39,476 nt of DNA from Flammeovirga sp. EKP202 (GTDB lineage Bacteria; Bacteroidota; Bacteroidia; Cytophagales; Flammeovirgaceae), in assembly GCF_014534745.1 (NCBI RefSeq), contig NZ_JACVVP010000064.1:1-39476 (forward strand), given 5' to 3'. The notes under the pieces were generated by a model. It searched no databases. It saw only the letters and a program-made list of their open reading frames with translations, and was not told the DNA's origin. This document shows, one piece after another, positions 16,147 through 25,465 of the stretch. The position numbers and the translations under genes are program-made. Position 1 is the first letter of the stretch, and each line of letters begins with the position of its first letter.

Positions 16147-18774
16147 TTTTAATATAGTGAAAACAACCCTTCTATTTTCTTGTCTACCTTCCTTGGTTGT
16201 GTTTGAATCAATAGGTCTTTCTTCTCCAAAACCATAGGCGTCTAGCCTAGATTCATGAATTCCTTTTTCAACGAGATATTGCTTCACGGCGTTTGCTCTT
16301 GCCTTTGACAGTTCTATGTTATACTCTTTTGTATCCACATTATCAGTATGACCTTCTATAACTAAAATCCAAAGATCATTTCTATTCATCATCACTGCTA
16401 ATCGGTCAAGATCGAAGAAAGATTCGCTTCTGATACTGGATGAATTAGTATCAAAGTTGAGGCTTGTCATAATGAAAGAAGCATCCTCAGAGTCATCTTT
16501 TAGATCCACCGTTTCCATGGGTTGTAGTAATAAGTTATGGTCAGGATCGTCTGTCAGAGTTACACTACTACCAATATAGTTTTCATCATCTACATAAATA
16601 AGGTATTCTTTATCTTGAGGAACGGCAATTTGGAATTCACCATTGTCTGCTGTTTTTCTTTTAAAGATTTCTTCACCTTCAGCAGAAACAATTTTGATGG
16701 ACAGGTTAGGTATCCCTTCACCATCTGGGTCGACTACTTTACCATGTGCAAAAAGCATGGGGATAGGTCTTACTGCTTCAGGAATTTCTAGCTCATAAAT
16801 ATCATCCCTGCCATAATTCTCTTTTGCTTTAGAAGATACAACAAGTGCTTTGTTACCGACAGAGGTAAGATAAAAAGCATCATCATCTACACCATTGACT
16901 GAAATACCAAGGTTTACAGGTTCACTCCACTTATCCCAACGTTCAGGATCTAATCTTTTTGACATAAAAATATCATAACCACCTAGCCCTGGGTGTCCAT
17001 CTGAACAAAAGTATAATGTTTCTTTATCGGGATGTAGGTAAGGGTTTTTCTCTGCAAAAGGAGTGTTGATCGTTTCCCCAAGATTGATCGGTTCTCCCCA
17101 TGATCCGTCTTCTTTTTTGACAGATACGTAAATATCAGTATTGAATTCTCCTGAACCATGGAAATATAATCCATCATCAGGATAGTTGGGATTGTATCCT
17201 CCAATTCCTCCAGGTCGATCAGAGGTAAAAAAAGCAAGATCACCATCCAATGATAGGCTTAAACCTGCTTCATAATAAGGCGTATTGATGGGATACTTAA
17301 ATACATTGACAGCACTCCATTTTCCATCTTTCATTTTTTTAGAATAATAGAAGTCTCCTTTTCCAAGACGACTTTCAGTATTCCGGACATAAGAAAAACG
17401 TTTTATTTTGCTGTAATTACCATATAATAATAATGTTCGTCCATCTCCACTGACCCCAAGTGGTACTTCATGTGATTCAGTGTTGACCTCAAAAACTTCT
17501 TCCGCAAAACCCCATTGCCCCGTTATATGATCTTTTTTAGAAACATAAACATCTTCGCCTGATTTGGCAGTCTTGCGTGCAAAATATAAATATTCCTCAT
17601 CAAGGGTGATTACAGGTTGATATTCTCTTGCTACCGTGTTTACATTATTACCTAAGTTAACAAGATAACGAGGAGTTTCTTCTCTCGTAAACAGCTCAAG
17701 TATTCTATCAAAATAGTCTTGTTGTTCAGGAAAAAGAGGTTTGTATTTCTTGTAAATATTTTGAACCTCTTCAAAATCATGTGCTTTAAATGATGGTTCA
17801 GTCATTTTTTTGACGGCAATTAAAGCAACATCCATTGGAGCCATGTGATGAATAAATCGATCATAAAGACCTTCATTCTCTACCTGACAACCACCATCAT
17901 GAATATTAAGCTGGCATAAAACCTCTATGATGCTTAGTTTCTCACTTTCTGCAAAGGATTTTAATTTTTTGTATCCCTCTGCTTTATACATATTTTCTTT
18001 TGTGAAACCATATTCCTTACCATAATAGGTGGGGATGATGTTTTTGAGTTCATCTTTTGAATAGAGTTCTATGATTTCGTGACAATACCTTTCAAACATA
18101 TGTCCTGACTTATCACCGTATTGCCTTAATGTAGTATTCGTGAGGTATTCTTTTAATACACCTTTTCTTAGTTCATTTACTTTTTGCAGATAAGGAGACT
18201 TAGGGTAATCTTCAATATAGTTGCCACATTGCGTGATAAAAATTTCTCTCAATGCCATCAATGTATCACCTTCCATGATTCGATTATACACTTCCGTTCT
18301 ATACAATTGATTCGTAGGTCTACGATAAGGAGCTTGATTTAGGTAAGCAAAAGCTTCAGATTGAATTCTTGACGTTAAAAAACCGGTGACTTCATCACTT
18401 GTGACTGACAAGGATTGTCTAATTCTTTTTTTCTCCTCTTCTGTAAGTTTCTTATAATTTTCAGATGCTATTAATGACCATTCGTAGGCCTCTTTAAAAT
18501 CTTTGAAATAGCCGTCCATATTTACAAATCGGATATTTACTCGATTTCTTTTTTCATCGGCTTCTACTTTTTCAAATAATTGATTCGCTAAGGCAAATTG
18601 AGATAATACAGCATTAGAGTCTTTTTCTAGAGATAATCTGAGGTCTACGATTGCCCCTTCAATATTTCCTTCCAATATTTTTTGCAGTGCATTTTCCTCA
18701 TGAATGTTCTGTGCTTTTATGACATTACAAAGCAAAGGAAATAGTAATAAGGTCAGTAGTATTCTCTTAAGCAT
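16144..18774 (-). CDS. OmpA-family envelope protein with PorE-like architecture
   Basis: An 876-residue exported protein with signal peptide ending near IKAQ; Cys16 could instead be a poor lipobox. About 20-340 is helical, TPR-like. About 365-670 holds PD40/WD40-like propeller blades (YFCSDGHPGLGGYDIFMSK, FFTSDRPGGIGGYN). About 673-745 is a carboxypeptidase-regulatory-like beta domain (HGKVVDPDGEGIPN), and 766-876 an OmpA peptidoglycan-binding domain with IEGHTDNVD and LSKARANAV. TPR-propeller-CRD-OmpA is the layout of PorE, a type IX secretion component that tethers to peptidoglycan. Many Bacteroidota encode paralogues, so PorE identity is not proven. Confidence 0.88.
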   Translation of the reverse strand: MLKRILLTLLLFPLLCNVIKAQNIHEENALQKILEGNIEGAIVDLRLSLEKDSNAVLSQFALANQLFEKVEADEKRNRVNIRFVNMDGYFKDFKEAYEWSLIASENYKKLTEEEKKRIRQSLSVTSDEVTGFLTSRIQSEAFAYLNQAPYRRPTNQLYRTEVYNRIMEGDTLMALREIFITQCGNYIEDYPKSPYLQKVNELRKGVLKEYLTNTTLRQYGDKSGHMFERYCHEIIELYSKDELKNIIPTYYGKEYGFTKENMYKAEGYKKLKSFAESEKLSIIEVLCQLNIHDGGCQVENEGLYDRFIHHMAPMDVALIAVKKMTEPSFKAHDFEEVQNIYKKYKPLFPEQQDYFDRILELFTREETPRYLVNLGNNVNTVAREYQPVITLDEEYLYFARKTAKSGEDVYVSKKDHITGQWGFAEEVFEVNTESHEVPLGVSGDGRTLLLYGNYSKIKRFSYVRNTESRLGKGDFYYSKKMKDGKWSAVNVFKYPINTPYYEAGLSLSLDGDLAFFTSDRPGGIGGYNPNYPDDGLYFHGSGEFNTDIYVSVKKEDGSWGEPINLGETINTPFAEKNPYLHPDKETLYFCSDGHPGLGGYDIFMSKRLDPERWDKWSEPVNLGISVNGVDDDAFYLTSVGNKALVVSSKAKENYGRDDIYELEIPEAVRPIPMLFAHGKVVDPDGEGIPNLSIKIVSAEGEEIFKRKTADNGEFQIAVPQDKEYLIYVDDENYIGSSVTLTDDPDHNLLLQPMETVDLKDDSEDASFIMTSLNFDTNSSSIRSESFFDLDRLAVMMNRNDLWILVIEGHTDNVDTKEYNIELSKARANAVKQYLVEKGIHESRLDAYGFGEERPIDSNTTKEGRQENRRVVFTILK

Positions 18775-19060
18775 CTAAAAATATAGTTTTTTTAGGTTTA
18801 GTATTCATCAAAATCGTACCGTATCGATACCGCACTTTTTAATTTGCTTATTTTCAAGATAAAAAAAATCATTAAATTCAATTTAATAGTACCAATATAT
18901 GTTTTTTTTTAATTTTTTTAAGTAAATTTACGACAATAGATTATAAGTGTACAATTTACAGTATACTTATATTTTCAATCTAGTTATTCATTTTTCAATT
19001 GTTATAACTATCGTCATTTTTTAAAATCAGTCAGCTACTAACAAATTAGAATAGAGTATT

Positions 19061-19396
19061 ATGAGAACATTAACGTTACTAGCAGTTGTAGGGGTAATTA
19101 TACCCTCACTGTTATCTTTATTTCAAAATGATGAGAGACTATCCTTTTTAGAAAGAATTATCAATTCATTGGCTAGAATGGTTAAGCTCTGTTTAGTTCT
19201 TGGCTTTGTATTTGGTGCAATTGGCCTAGGAACAGCTATCACTTACTATGTGGCACCTATGTTAGGTTTTACTGTAGAACCTGACTTAATTGAATTATCA
19301 GAAACTTCATTGAAGTACTATGGTATTGTAGGTGTTTTAATGCCAATTTTAGGCATATTGGTTGGATCGTTTCTCGCGAAGCGTCAGTCAATCTAG
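19061..19396 (+). CDS. Small inner-membrane protein of unknown function
   Basis: A 111-residue protein with three hydrophobic segments: 4-20, 43-66 (LGFVFGAIGLGTAITYY) and 87-105 (GIVGVLMPILGILVGSFLA). A charged loop (NDERLSFLERI) follows the first. I do not recognise the family. It is followed directly by a strong terminator, so it is expressed alone. The frame, ATG and terminator make a real gene likely. Confidence 0.7.
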   Translation: MRTLTLLAVVGVIIPSLLSLFQNDERLSFLERIINSLARMVKLCLVLGFVFGAIGLGTAITYYVAPMLGFTVEPDLIELSETSLKYYGIVGVLMPILGILVGSFLAKRQSI

Positions 19397-19420
19397 TGAT
19401 TACACTTAAAAAAAAATTGA

Positions 19421-19457
19421 AGTCCTTTATCTTTAAAAAGATGAAGGGCTTTTTTTG
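19421..19457 (+). terminator. Terminator of the 111-aa membrane protein gene
   Basis: Arms at 19421-19434 and 19437-19450 form up to 14 pairs, including two G-U, with a tight A-rich loop, followed by six T. Confidence 0.88.
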
Positions 19458-19610
19458 TGACTGGTATTTTATCTTTTACCCTTACTGTAACAGAGCATAG
19501 AGTATTTGGTGTGTATTCATAAATTTTATTTTTTGATGTTCAGATCTTATTTTATTTGAATAGATGCTTAAATTCACTTTTTGATTAAGAACATTTACTT
19601 TTTTGACGCT

Positions 19611-20843
19611 ATGGCCTTAAATTATATATGGATTTTTTTCATACTTGGAGCATTTATCGTAGCTCTTTGTAAGTGGATATTTTTTGGAGATGCGAGTACT
19701 TTTGCACTAATCATTGACAGTACATTCAGCATGTCAAAAACAGCTTTTGACATTTCTATTGGGTTAACAGGAACTTTAGCATTATGGATGGGATTGATGA
19801 GCGTAGGTGAAAAAGGAGGTGCTGTTCAAGTGATGACAAAGCTAGTAGGGCCTTTTTTTTCTAGAATTTTTCCGGATGTACCTAAAAATCATCCCGCAAT
19901 ATCATCTATGATGATGAATTTTTCAGCGAATATGCTTGGGTTGGACAATGCAGCAACACCGCTAGGGTTGAAAGCTATGAAGGAATTGCAGGAAATCAAT
20001 AAAGAAAAAGATACGGCCTCTAATCCAATGATTATGTTTTTGGTGCTAAATACATCAGGGTTGACTTTAATACCCATTACAGTGATGATGTATAGAGCAG
20101 AATTGGGTGCTGGGAATCCAACGGATGTTTTTATTCCTATTTTATTGGCAACCAGTATTTCTTCACTTGGAGGATTATTAATAGTGTCTATTTATCAGAA
20201 AATCAATTTATTAGATAAAGTGATATTGGCTTATGTAGGCGGATTAGTTTTGCTTATTATTGGGACGATTACACTTTTTTATAATTTATCACCAGAGGAT
20301 GCAAATACAGTTTCATCAATTGCAGGTAACTTAATTTTATTGAGTATCATCTGCTCATTTGTAGGTTTGGCAGCCTATAGGAAAATCAATGCTTATGATG
20401 CCTTTATTGAAGGAGCAAAAGAAGGATTTAAAACAGCTGTAACTATCATTCCCTATTTAGTTGCCATTTTGGTAGCCATTGGAATGTTTAGGGCTTCTGG
20501 AGCACTAGAATACATTATAGGAGGTATCAAATGGACAATTCAAGATGGAATTGGAATTGATGCAGCCTTTGTCGATGCTCTTCCTGTAGCGTTTATGAAA
20601 CCATTGAGTGGAAGTGGGGCAAGAGGTGTGATGTTAGATATTATGAATGCAGAAGGAGCAGATTCTTTTGCAGGAAAACTATCTTCTATGATGCAAGGAG
20701 CTACAGATACCACATTTTATATTATTGCAGTTTATTTCGGTTCAGTGAATATCCGAAAAACTAGATATGCCATTACATGTGGTTTATTTGCAGATTTTAT
20801 GGGAGTAATTGCCGCAATTTTCCTTGCTTACCTCTTTTTCTAA
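19611..20843 (+). CDS. Fused nucleoside-recognition (Gate) domain membrane protein, SpmA/SpmB-like
   Basis: A 410-residue inner-membrane protein. The first half carries a Gate domain of SpmA type (MGLMSVGEKGGAVQVM, MMNFSANMLGLDNAATPLGL). The second half carries one of SpmB type (EGAKEGFKTAVTIIPYLVA, FMKPLSGSGARGVM, QGATDTTFYII). In Firmicutes the two halves are separate spore-maturation genes; in Bacteroidota they are commonly one protein, probably a small-molecule transporter. I start at the ATG at 19611, since the longer frame uses TTG at 19581. It is followed by its own terminator. Confidence 0.9.
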   Translation: MALNYIWIFFILGAFIVALCKWIFFGDASTFALIIDSTFSMSKTAFDISIGLTGTLALWMGLMSVGEKGGAVQVMTKLVGPFFSRIFPDVPKNHPAISSMMMNFSANMLGLDNAATPLGLKAMKELQEINKEKDTASNPMIMFLVLNTSGLTLIPITVMMYRAELGAGNPTDVFIPILLATSISSLGGLLIVSIYQKINLLDKVILAYVGGLVLLIIGTITLFYNLSPEDANTVSSIAGNLILLSIICSFVGLAAYRKINAYDAFIEGAKEGFKTAVTIIPYLVAILVAIGMFRASGALEYIIGGIKWTIQDGIGIDAAFVDALPVAFMKPLSGSGARGVMLDIMNAEGADSFAGKLSSMMQGATDTTFYIIAVYFGSVNIRKTRYAITCGLFADFMGVIAAIFLAYLFF

Positions 20844-20940
20844 ATAATACATGCTTAAGTTATAGTACTTAGACTCGAATTTAAGTTACTGATAACTTTA
20901 CACACACATTTAAAATCACTACATTTATCCTCAATAACCT

Positions 20941-20980
20941 CCTGTTCTTCATATAGAATCATGAAGAACAGGATTTTTTA
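20941..20980 (+). terminator. Terminator of the Gate-domain gene
   Basis: A perfect 12-bp stem, CCTGTTCTTCAT (20941-20952) with ATGAAGAACAGG (20961-20972), is followed by ATTTTTTA. Confidence 0.9.
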
Positions 20981-21058
20981 GCACTTATCTACAAAATGTA
21001 CTAAGGCAACTAAATACCAATTCATTGTCATAGTACAACTATACTAAGCTCTACTCCA

Positions 21059-23713
21059 TTGAAATTAACAAAAAGCTACCCATTGATTTGGTTCTTTCAG
21101 CTAGTGCCTCTTATTGCACTTTGTCAAATTAATGAAAATAACCACGATGAAAAGAGAACATATTTTACACGTTCTCTAGAAAAAACGACAATTACCATAG
21201 ATGGTAAGTTTGATGACCCTGCATGGAAAAATGTTGAATGGCAGGGAGATTTTACACAACGAGATCCTATTGATGGAGCACCTCCTTCACAAGAAACGGC
21301 TTTCAAAGTGATGTATGATGCCAAATACATCTATTTTGCGATCAAAGCTTTTGATACTTCACCAGACAGTATTGTAAGAAGAATGTCAAGGAGAGATGGC
21401 TTTGAAGGTGATTTTGTGGAAGTTAACATTGATTCTTATCATGATTTAACCAATGCATTTTCATTTACAGTCAGTGTTTCAGGGGTGATAGGAGATGAAG
21501 CAATTTCGAATAACGGAAGGAATTGGGACTCTAACTGGGATGCAATTTGGTGGGCAAAAACCTCCATTGATAAAGAGGGGTGGAATGCAGAAGTTAGAAT
21601 TCCTTTATCACAACTTCGTTTTACAAATTCTGAAAACCTGACGTGGGGATTACAGGTAACTCGCCGTTTATTTAGAAATAATGAGCGCTCTTATTGGCAG
21701 TATATTCCAAAGGATTCACCAGGCTGGGTGCATTTATTTGGAGAACTGAAAGGTCTGAAAGGAATAAAACCTCAAAAGCAATTAGAGATTGCTCCATTTG
21801 TATTAGCTCGAAACGATAGAGGAAAAAAAGAAGAAGGAAATCCTTACAAAACAGGATCAGAATACTCTGCAAATGCGGGTGTGGATGGGAAAATTGGTAT
21901 TACCAGTGATATTACATTAGATTTTACCATTAATCCAGACTTTGGACAGGTGGAAGCAGATCCATCACAGTTGAATTTATCGACCTTTGAAATTTTTCTC
22001 AGAGAGAGAAGACCCTTTTTTATTGAAGGTAGAAATACACTTTCATTTCCAGGAACAAGATCTTTTGCGGGAGGTAACTTTGCACGAGACAACCTTGTTT
22101 ATACAAGACGTATAGGCAGATCTCCAAGCCATGAGCCAGACGTTGAGGACGGGCAATTTGTAGATCAGCCGAAGGTAGTACCAATCTTAGGAGCATTTAA
22201 ATTGACAGGAAAAAATAAAAATGGTTTTGCTTTTGGTGTGATGAATAATATCACGATGGCTACTGATGCAGAAATTGATACGCAAGGTCAAAAATCAGAA
22301 GAAACAGTTGAACCCTTTACAAATTATTTTGTAGCCAGAGCTACTCAAGATATTAATCAGGGAAATTCTGTTGTTGGAATGGCTTTTACGGCAACTAACA
22401 GAAGTATTGATTCAGATAATTTGAGATTTCTACATACAGATGCCTATTCTGGTGGAATAGATTTTCTTCATCAATGGAAAGATAGATCTTATTATATACA
22501 AGGCAATTTTATGGTAAGCCATGTGGAAGGAGACCCGGAAGCCATTACCAATACACAAGAATCTGGGCGACACTTCTTCCAACGTCCTGATGCAAACTAT
22601 GTGAATGTGGATACCACTGCCACCTCACTGACAGGGACGGGAGGTTATTTGAAATTTGGTAGAAATGGAGGTAGTCCATGGCGATATGAGGTAGGAGGTA
22701 CTTGGCGATCACCAAAGTTTGAGATCAATGACATCGGCTTTATGAATGCAGCTGATTTAATGAATCAATGGAGTATGGTCGGTTATCAAACATTACAGCC
22801 AGTCTCTATTTTTAGAAGAATCAATGCTAACCTGAGGCAGTATGCATATTTTGATTACGGTGGAGAGAATACCTATTTAGGTTTACATGGAAATGTAAAT
22901 CTTGAATTTAAAAATTTCTGGGAGTTTTCAACAGGAGGTTCTTTACAGAGAAAACGTTTAAGTAATTTCATGTTAAGAGGTGGTCCTGCTTTTTTAAGAC
23001 CAGATAGGAATCAGTTTTGGTACAATGTAGAGAGTGATGAAAGGAAAAAATTAGCTTTTGAATTTGGGAATGAGTTTGCTTTCACACAAGACAATGCAGG
23101 AATGAACTTTGATGCTTGGGTGGGGATAAATTATAGACCTATTAATGCTTTAGAGTTAGGGATTTTTCCATTTTTCTCATACAATCAAGATCATATTCAA
23201 TACGTAACCACCGAAACAAATACAGCAGGTGACAACTACATTTTGGGAAGAATAGAGCAACATACCACAGGAGTGACTATCAGAGGTAATTTGATCTTGA
23301 GACCAAACTTATCTTTGCAGTATTATGCTCAGCCATTTGCATCAAGAGGCGATTACTTTGATTTTAAAAGGGTAGAAGATCCTAAGGCTGGAAAATATGA
23401 GAATAGAATTCATACGTTCTCTAATGATGAAATCAGTTATAATTCGGAGAATGAAGAGTATACTGTTTTTGATCAAAATGGAAACTATACATTTGATCAA
23501 CCTGACTTTGACTTTATAGATTTCAATTCCAATTTGGTGTTGAGGTGGGAGTATAAGCCAGGGTGTACTTTCTTCTTGGTTTGGTCACAAGGTCGGGGAG
23601 ATTTAGCAGAGCCATTTAGGGAGTTCTCTTTTTCAGAGATTGTTGATGGGATATTTGGTTCTCCTTCGGAAAACGTGTTTATCGCAAAGGTGACCTATAG
23701 GTTTAGGAAGTAA
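21059..23713 (+). CDS. DUF5916 outer-membrane protein with CBM9-like N-terminal domain
   Basis: An 884-residue exported protein. The start is a TTG at 21059: no ATG or GTG occurs between it and the upstream stop, and it gives a good signal peptide (SYPLIWFFQLVPLIALCQ). Residues about 40-240 are a CBM9/DOMON-like beta-sandwich (ITIDGKFDDPAWKNVEW, YIYFAIKAFD, WNAEVRIPLSQLRF). The rest is the DUF5916 region, rich in alternating aromatic strands and ending in VFIAKVTYRFRK, typical of a large outer-membrane barrel. Substrate unknown. The stop directly abuts that of the convergent hydrolase gene. Confidence 0.88.
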   Translation: MKLTKSYPLIWFFQLVPLIALCQINENNHDEKRTYFTRSLEKTTITIDGKFDDPAWKNVEWQGDFTQRDPIDGAPPSQETAFKVMYDAKYIYFAIKAFDTSPDSIVRRMSRRDGFEGDFVEVNIDSYHDLTNAFSFTVSVSGVIGDEAISNNGRNWDSNWDAIWWAKTSIDKEGWNAEVRIPLSQLRFTNSENLTWGLQVTRRLFRNNERSYWQYIPKDSPGWVHLFGELKGLKGIKPQKQLEIAPFVLARNDRGKKEEGNPYKTGSEYSANAGVDGKIGITSDITLDFTINPDFGQVEADPSQLNLSTFEIFLRERRPFFIEGRNTLSFPGTRSFAGGNFARDNLVYTRRIGRSPSHEPDVEDGQFVDQPKVVPILGAFKLTGKNKNGFAFGVMNNITMATDAEIDTQGQKSEETVEPFTNYFVARATQDINQGNSVVGMAFTATNRSIDSDNLRFLHTDAYSGGIDFLHQWKDRSYYIQGNFMVSHVEGDPEAITNTQESGRHFFQRPDANYVNVDTTATSLTGTGGYLKFGRNGGSPWRYEVGGTWRSPKFEINDIGFMNAADLMNQWSMVGYQTLQPVSIFRRINANLRQYAYFDYGGENTYLGLHGNVNLEFKNFWEFSTGGSLQRKRLSNFMLRGGPAFLRPDRNQFWYNVESDERKKLAFEFGNEFAFTQDNAGMNFDAWVGINYRPINALELGIFPFFSYNQDHIQYVTTETNTAGDNYILGRIEQHTTGVTIRGNLILRPNLSLQYYAQPFASRGDYFDFKRVEDPKAGKYENRIHTFSNDEISYNSENEEYTVFDQNGNYTFDQPDFDFIDFNSNLVLRWEYKPGCTFFLVWSQGRGDLAEPFREFSFSEIVDGIFGSPSENVFIAKVTYRFRK

Positions 23714-24538
23714 TCAAATTTGATTTTCTTTCATGAGTAGACAAAGGTCTTCATCTATTAATAAATGTCCTTTGTCTAATTTATGAAACCTTACATTATT
23801 AAGTAATTCAGAGAACTGTATTGCACCTTCCATTAATATTACTTCATCTCTTTTTCCAAAGTACATATCAACGGGAATTTTATGTTCGTTGATTTGTTGA
23901 GCAATAAGTTTTAAGTCAGGACTCATAAACCTTGAAGAAGTGGCAACTCCAAAGAAACGTCTCCTTTGTTCCTTTGTTTGGAAGTGATTCATAAAGAAGT
24001 CATACAGAAATTTGGATAAATAACCTCTTCGATGCACCCAACCTACAAGTTTAAACATTGTATTAGGGAATCGGAGTAAAACCATAGTAAGTTCCAAGTA
24101 CCACCTTGGAAGTTTAGAAACATCATACAGTATATGAGTTTTTAAACCATCAGATGCACATAGTATCAACTTTTCAACCTTGTTGCTATAATATTTTTGA
24201 AGACAATACATTGTGATTTTACCACCCATGCTATATCCTAATATTGAAAAAGTATCTTTTTTGAATTTATGAAGAATAGCATCAATAACCTCTTTTATGT
24301 TTCGTGAAGAAAAATAGGAAGGTTCCCATTCTGTTTGACCATGATAAGGAAGGGAAAAGGCTACCATAGTATAGTTTTTTTCCCAAGCGGGTGCTATTGC
24401 TCTAAAAAGGTTTACACTATCCCCAAAGCCATGAATGCAGATGAGAAGGTTATTTCCTTCACCAAATTGGAGGCATTCGATTTTGCCTTTTTCTAAATCT
24501 AAAAAAAAGTGTTTAGGTGTGTTGGATGAGATGGTCAT
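23714..24538 (-). CDS. Alpha/beta-fold hydrolase
   Basis: A 274-residue cytosolic hydrolase. The oxyanion segment is CIHGFGD, the nucleophile Ser103 lies in GYSMGG, the likely acid Asp231 in GKRDEV, and the catalytic His258 in DKGHLL. A helical cap spans about 130-205. The substrate cannot be named from sequence. It is closest in style to small esterases/lactonases and MhpC-like enzymes. Its stop codon is immediately adjacent to that of the convergent DUF5916 gene (zero spacing, no terminator seen). Confidence 0.9.
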   Translation of the reverse strand: MTISSNTPKHFFLDLEKGKIECLQFGEGNNLLICIHGFGDSVNLFRAIAPAWEKNYTMVAFSLPYHGQTEWEPSYFSSRNIKEVIDAILHKFKKDTFSILGYSMGGKITMYCLQKYYSNKVEKLILCASDGLKTHILYDVSKLPRWYLELTMVLLRFPNTMFKLVGWVHRRGYLSKFLYDFFMNHFQTKEQRRRFFGVATSSRFMSPDLKLIAQQINEHKIPVDMYFGKRDEVILMEGAIQFSELLNNVRFHKLDKGHLLIDEDLCLLMKENQI

Positions 24539-24583
24539 TGGTAAGTGATTATTTATTCATTTACTAGATACAAAAAAAAATAG

Positions 24584-24615
24584 GCAAAAAAAAGAGGTAC
24601 AGTATACTGTACCTC
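24584..24615 (-). terminator. Terminator of rplY
   Basis: A perfect 22-base palindrome at 24594-24615 (11-bp arms, GAGGTACAGTA and its complement) followed on the minus strand by eight T. Confidence 0.88.
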
Positions 24616-24641
24616 TCTTTGTATCTTTAAACAGTCGATGA

Positions 24642-25220
24642 TTACTCGTCTCCTGCAGCGTCCAATGCTGAACGTAATGTTCTTGGAATAGCAATTGAAG
24701 CAACAGTTACAGAATCATTGTAAAGGATCTCATAGTTCTCTGGAGTAATTGATCCGATACGAACTGATTTACCAAGCTCTAAACCTTCGATAGAAACTTC
24801 TACAGTCTCAGGCATGTTAGCTGGAAGAGCTTTAACTTTGATTTTTCTAAGTTTAGCTACAAGCTTACCACCTGTTTGAAGACCTGGAGAGTTACCTACG
24901 AATGAAACTGGAACATCCATTTTGATAGCTTTGTCATCGCTTAACTCTAAGAAGTCAACGTGAAGAAGCACCTCAGAAACTGGGTGTAATTGGAAATCTT
25001 GAACGATAGCAGTTTTCTCTACGCCTTCGATGTTGATTTTTACGAAACAAACCTCTGGAGTATAGATAATGTCTCTGAACAAGATCATTGGTACTGCAAA
25101 GTGAATTGGTTGCTCACCACCATAAATTACACATGGTGCTAAACCTTCTTTTCTTAAATCTTTGGCAGCTTTCTTACCAACAGTCTCACGGTTGTAACCG
25201 ATGATTTCTACAGTTTTCAT
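24642..25220 (-). CDS. rplY: 50S ribosomal protein L25, CTC/TL5 form
   Basis: 5S-rRNA-binding ribosomal protein. The N-terminal L25 domain (about 1-92) starts MKTVEIIGYNRETVGKKAAK and contains LAPCVIYGG. The C-terminal TL5/CTC beta domain (about 95-180) contains VPVSFVGNSPGLQTGG and LPANMPETVEVSI. The length of 192 aa matches the two-domain form. It lies downstream of prs, but with its own terminator-promoter pair between them, so it is probably transcribed separately. Confidence 0.96.
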   Translation of the reverse strand: MKTVEIIGYNRETVGKKAAKDLRKEGLAPCVIYGGEQPIHFAVPMILFRDIIYTPEVCFVKINIEGVEKTAIVQDFQLHPVSEVLLHVDFLELSDDKAIKMDVPVSFVGNSPGLQTGGKLVAKLRKIKVKALPANMPETVEVSIEGLELGKSVRIGSITPENYEILYNDSVTVASIAIPRTLRSALDAAGDE

Positions 25221-25318
25221 CTGATTTTTTTAATATAAAGTAAAACATGTTATAAACGCTTTGGTACTTGATCGTTCTTTACTCGAAAGGTGGACCCCAT
25301 CCCAAAACATGCTTAACG

Positions 25319-25351
25319 ATTTCTATTACTAGAAATAGGCTCGCAAAGGTA
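25319..25351 (-). promoter_or_regulatory. rplY: rplY promoter -7 element and leader hairpin
   Basis: On the minus strand TACCTTTG (25344-25351) followed by CG matches TAnnTTTG. Just after the predicted start, ATTTCTA-GTAA-TAGAAAT (25319-25336) can fold into a perfect 7-bp hairpin. The leader to the ATG is about 115 bases, long enough for autoregulation, but that is inference. Confidence 0.5.
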
Positions 25352-25396
25352 ATAATTTTCGTATTAAAAACGAAAGAATTATTCAACCTTATTAAA

Positions 25397-25439
25397 CAAA
25401 AAAGGCTATCTACCAACAAGTTATGATGGTAGATAGCCT
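25397..25439 (-). terminator. Terminator of prs
   Basis: A 12-bp stem, AGGCTATCTACC (25403-25414) with GGTAGATAGCCT (25428-25439), followed on the minus strand by TTTTTTG. Confidence 0.9.
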
Positions 25440-25465
25440 AATCTTATAAAAAAAGCTCTAGGTTC

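Noticed and set aside
18821-18830. Palindrome GTATCGATAC upstream of the OmpA-family gene
   Set aside because: Only 10 bases with no flanking symmetry or second copy; too weak to call an operator.
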